Part shown: positions 60,506 through 64,000 of the stretch, one piece after another
Numbering within the stretch: the first letter of the stretch is position 1
Layout: each line of letters opens with the position of its first letter
Source of the DNA: Callaeas wilsoni
Taxonomy: Eukaryota; Chordata; Aves; Passeriformes; Callaeidae
Length of the DNA: 64,000 nucleotides
Assembly (NCBI GenBank): GCA_013398955.1
Contig: VWPU01014052.1
Coordinates: forward strand, 101,738-165,737
Direction: 5' to 3'
Position numbers and translations under genes: made by a program
The notes under the pieces: generated by a model
The model's database searches: none
What the model saw: only the letters and a program-made list of their open reading frames with translations
Told to the model about the DNA's origin: nothing

Positions 60506-63364
60506 AGGCCACTGGGTATAGGGTTTGCTTCTAACTGCTGTAGAATGAACTGCTCCACCTGCCTTTGTAATGATCTGCAAGTGATACAAAACATCGAGTT
60601 TATTTAACAGCACATACCAGATGGTTTATGCAAGGTTGGACATGACAGGAAGATTTTTGTCCAGATTGGGGGTGGGACTGTTGTTTTGTTTTGAAAAAGA
60701 GGAAAGAAGTATGGACAAATGGGGACTGCATTTCCACTTGTGTTGCTCAAATGGCACTGGAGGCTGCTTTTACAAGTCAGTAACTAGAAGCAGCAAATGT
60801 GATCAATGAACACTTGGCGGGCAAAGTGCTTAACACTGTTAATTAATTCTCAATTGCATTGAAATATAGGCCTGGTCTGTTTGGATATTCAGGTAAGTTT
60901 CATCTCTAGACAGATTTAACTTAGCCAGACCAAAACCTGAGACTGGATACCAGCACAAAATCCTTTCCATGATTTTCAAATCAAACAAAATTAAAAAAAA
61001 AAAAAAGTAATTTGAATGAATATGGCATAATTGAGTATTTTGTATTTTTTCATTAGTTAGGCAGAAATGTTCAGAACACACTGCTTTTACTTTAGCAATC
61101 ACTTCAGCAAATACTAGCTTACCCAGACCAATTCAGTTTATAGGTTTTGGTATTTCCATCCTAAAGCACTGTTATTGCAAATAAGATTTAATTATGTACC
61201 TGCATTTAAAAGAGGTGCTGAGAGAGTTCCTTCAATAAAAAGCAGAGGAAAGAAAGGATTTAAGTGAGGAAGTTGTAACAGTTGAGACATAGCAGAGATA
61301 TCACAAAAGAAATATTTGCTAAAATTGCCAAAGCTCAGAAAATGAATAAAATTTAACTCTTCAATTTGATGACATAGAAAATAGAGAGGAGAAATAATGT
61401 GCATATGAAAAGGATTAAAGAAGAAGCCAAGAAAGGAGGCTTAGTGGGTTTAACTGGGTGGATTTAAAAATTGTTTAAAGAACCATGAGATAACAGTAAA
61501 AGAAATTCAAACTGGCTTTACCAGGAAACAGATCTACACATTTTTCTGTGAAACTTCCCTTGTATTATTTCAATAAAAGAAAGGTTCAGAAGAAAGTAAC
61601 AGAACATGAGCTAATTGTGAATGATCTGAAAATAGCATACATGCACGTGCACACACACACATTCTTTTGGCTTTTAAAGAAGAATATACAAAGAAAAGAG
61701 GGTACAATAATAACAAGGTTTTCATTACTTCTGAGCTATTGAACTTGGCTGCAAAAGAAAGAGGACTAGATGACTAATAATTAGAGATAAAGTAGAAGCT
61801 AGCAGAGATAATGGCATGTGTTATGTAAACCAGGTAGCGTTACACACAGAGATCTTTTTACTGCTATCACAGAACCTGTCAGAATCAAAAAAAGAACTGG
61901 AAGAGGGTATTTTTCTAAAAGACAGCGGCATAAGAAAGCTTATAATAAAAATCAGAAAGACAAATTAAACTTAAAATATCCACAGGGTTCTTATCCAGCA
62001 AACATGAAAAAGTAAAAGTTATGTTAGCAAGCAATTACTGAAAGGAACTTTAGGCTAGTAAGATATATATATATATATATACATATTTACATATAAATAT
62101 ATATACAAGATGAATTTATTTGGGGAGTGCTTTCAGATATATCTGAAGTATATAATGTAGGAAGAAAGGAAGAAGCTTGGTCAGATGGAGCTGTATTTGT
62201 TGTGTTTATCTGTTACTCAAAGAGGTAACAACTATCCTCCTACAGCGCTTTTTAGATAAATTTCAAAATGCATTCAGAGATAGCGAACAAAGACTGTCCT
62301 TGTCAGTCATGAACAACCCACTTGCCACAAAAGGCCTGTTTTTGTTGTTACATGTCTGGAGATTTTCTGATACAGGCTGTGATCACATTACCCGTCGCAG
62401 TAGCAGGAGGCACGCAAGGGAGTCGTTTCAGGGAGTGTCCGCTGCACCTGGCCAACGGGATCCTGAAACCTGGAGGTGGATGCATTTTTGGTGGGACCCT
62501 GCCAGCAGGCAGCCCGGGGAAGTCACTGCAACTGACCCCTTTGTGCCACTCCAACAAAGCCATCTGGCCTGTGGGACCCATGTATGTGAAGCTCTGCTAC
62601 AGCCAATGTGCAAATGTCCATCCTTCAGCCTTCCAGAGAAAGGAGGCAAGCGGGAGATGCGACAGCACTTCTGCCCTGTCAGGGAACCACTAAAGTGAGC
62701 AATCCAGCCTTCACTGCCTGACCAGAGGGACCCAGGAACAGGACAGGGGTTTGTGGCTGCTGCTACACTGTGTCTGAGAGCCTCGTTTTTTACTGTGGAA
62801 AACTTTCAATGTTTCCTTTTTGAAGCTGTAAATCTGAGCTCAGAGAGGAGGTGTCACAATGATGCTGACACCCCAAGAGTCAGAAATAGCTAACAATTTG
62901 CCCATAGAGTTACTGTGAATGAGAAGGGGGTTGGGAAACAGAGTCTTGCCTTATCAGTGAAACAGGCATCATAGCTTTCAAGGAGTGACCCTGAATCAAG
63001 GATCATTTGGGCTTTTATCAAATAGTCCGGGGCAATCCTGTGAGTTGTCAGCTTCTGCTGTGTCACCTGTCTATTGTCACTTGCTGTGTCTCTTGTCACC
63101 AGCTGGCCACAGGTCCCGTGCGCCCTTTATAATGCAAGGAATCAGTGCCAGTTCACAGCCTCTTGATTCCAGCCACCGTGGAGACTCAACCACCACTGAC
63201 CGCCAACTCAAGAAACCCACCAACTCAAAAGAAGGATTGAGCATGAGGACTAATTAGCATGAGAAGCAAGAGAATCATTAAACCAATATAAGGTAAAATA
63301 CTAATTAATAGGAGAACTCGCCAATGAACTGTGATTTGTTTGCTAAAATGTGTATTTAGTGTAA
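60506..63364. other. non-coding DNA with an (AT)n tract and an unrecognised open frame
   Basis: AT-rich until about 62100, with (AT)9 at 62063-62080 extending imperfectly to 62106. 62309-62698 holds an unrecognised open frame with ATG (see findings). No repeat family recognised. Confidence 0.45.
62063..62106. repeat. (AT)n microsatellite, imperfect
   Basis: Nine perfect AT units, then an imperfect ATAT/ACAT-rich extension. Confidence 0.9.
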
Positions 63365-63556
63365 TTGAAATGGACTGTCCATGGAGATGGTGGAGTCACT
63401 GTCCCTTGGAGGTGTTTCAGGAAAGACTGGATGTGGCACTTAGTGCCATGGTGTAGTTGACACGGTGGTGTTCAGTTACATGGTGTTCAGTCATAGGTTG
63501 GACTTGATGATCTCAAAGGTCTTTTCCAAGCTAACCCATTCTGTGATTCTGTGAAT
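63365..63556 (+). mobile_element. CR1 LINE 3' end
   Basis: A CR1 tail: GGAGTCACTGTCCCTTGGAG, GTGTTTCAGGAAAGACTGGA, GTGGCACTTAGTGCCATGGT, GGTTGGACTTGATGATCTCA, AAGGTCTTTTCC, ATTCTGTGATTCTGTGA. This 'TTGGACTTGATGATCTC' form differs from the 'AAGGTCCC' copies, so it is another subfamily. It has a local duplication, with TGGTGTTCAGT occurring twice near 63465-63492. Confidence 0.94.
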
Positions 63557-63689
63557 TTTTGAAAATCTGAGTGCTTGATTTGTGTAACACTTCCACCTGG
63601 CACCCTGCACAAAATAAAAAACGTCTCCTGTCTAAACTGGGCCCCGTGTCTGTGTTTAGCGTCCCTAAACTGGCAACAACAGCAGGTCA

Positions 63690-64000
63690 CACCGAGTAAC
63701 TTCTGCCAGCTGTGCCCTGGGCTTGTGCCAGCCGCCGCCGCGCCCTCCCTAAACGTGACACAGGACTGGCCACGGGGGAGAGCCCTCCACCAGGAACCCA
63801 CCGTCCCGCGGGCCAACGCCGCGGCAGGAGCCCTCACTGGCACTGGCACTGGCACTGCCCCTGGGATCTGCGGACGCCGTCCCCGCCATCTGGGGGCGCC
63901 GTCCCTGCTATCTGGGGACGCCATCCCTGCGATCTGAGGACGCCACCCCCGCGCTCTGGGGACGCCATTCCGCCCAGGCCCCGCCCGCGCCGCGCACGCG
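63690..64000. promoter_or_regulatory. GC-rich/CpG-island edge, cut by window end
   Basis: CpG density rises from about 63725 (GCCGCCGCCGCGCCC) to the last bases (CCCCGCCCGCGCCGCGCACGCG). This suggests a second CpG island and probably another gene start just beyond the window. It contains a (CACTGG)4 hexamer tract at 63835-63858 and the 22-bp minisatellite below. Confidence 0.7.
63866..63975. repeat. 22-bp minisatellite, 5 units
   Basis: Five tandem units starting at 63866, 63888, 63910, 63932 and 63954, each of the form ATCTGNGGACGCCNTCCCNGC. Units differ by a few bases, and the last starts with CTCT. The phase of 22 holds exactly, with no indels. As a multiple of neither 3 nor 10.5 it is unlikely to be coding. 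Confidence 0.92.

Noticed and set aside
63487..63924. 145-codon minus-strand open frame at the right end
   Set aside because: It starts in the minisatellite and ends in a CR1 tail, so it cannot be one conserved coding exon.
1..64000. CRISPR arrays, operons, bacterial or phage genes
   Set aside because: No regularly spaced direct repeats and no prokaryotic gene organisation were seen. The repeats present are vertebrate CR1 and LTR elements.

Overview
The window reads as vertebrate nuclear DNA from a bird. The evidence is the set of interspersed repeats: many 5'-truncated CR1 LINE copies ending in the typical avian ATTCTATGAT/ATTCTGTGAT tails, one solo LTR whose minus-strand ends are TGTCCTGGTTTC and AACCACAACA (the common avian ERVL-type LTR), and several much older amniote CR1/L3-like LINE relics. 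I cannot name the species. One unresolved base (N at 21682) shows this is draft assembly sequence. No prokaryotic gene organisation is present, and most open frames are short chance frames, several of which use GTG or TTG as their nominal start.

Layout. 1-34 kb is mostly unique, AT-rich, gene-poor DNA. It holds CR1 fragments near 3.4, 9.6, 12.2 and 21.2 kb, a CTTTT microsatellite at 20.3 kb, a solo LTR at 21.45-21.90 kb, and old CR1 relics at 24.7, 25.5 and 26.9 kb. Two stretches (about 7.3-7.45 and 27.4-27.8 kb) look like conserved-enhancer DNA because each pairs an octamer ATGCAAAT with the palindrome CTAATTAG. A strong CpG island at about 34.23-35.44 kb carries a promoter: three CCAAT elements, a TATTTAAA box, a CRE-like TGATGTCA and a G-quadruplex-prone start region. 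A CR1 copy lies just downstream. 36-47 kb is unique DNA with no gene I can support. 47-60.5 kb holds a long ancient CR1 relic, a solo ERVL-type LTR, a second ancient CR1 with a recognisable reverse-transcriptase motif, and two younger CR1 copies, one about 1.1 kb long in minus orientation. From 63.4 kb to the end there is a CR1 tail followed by a second GC-rich island with a 22-bp minisatellite, cut by the window edge.

No complete protein-coding gene could be recognised. The CpG islands imply that at least one transcript starts here and another may start at the right edge, but I could not trace coding exons with confidence. The part of the annotation I am surest of is the repeats and the promoter island. 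Candidate exons, candidate enhancers and small structured motifs are listed as findings with their tests.
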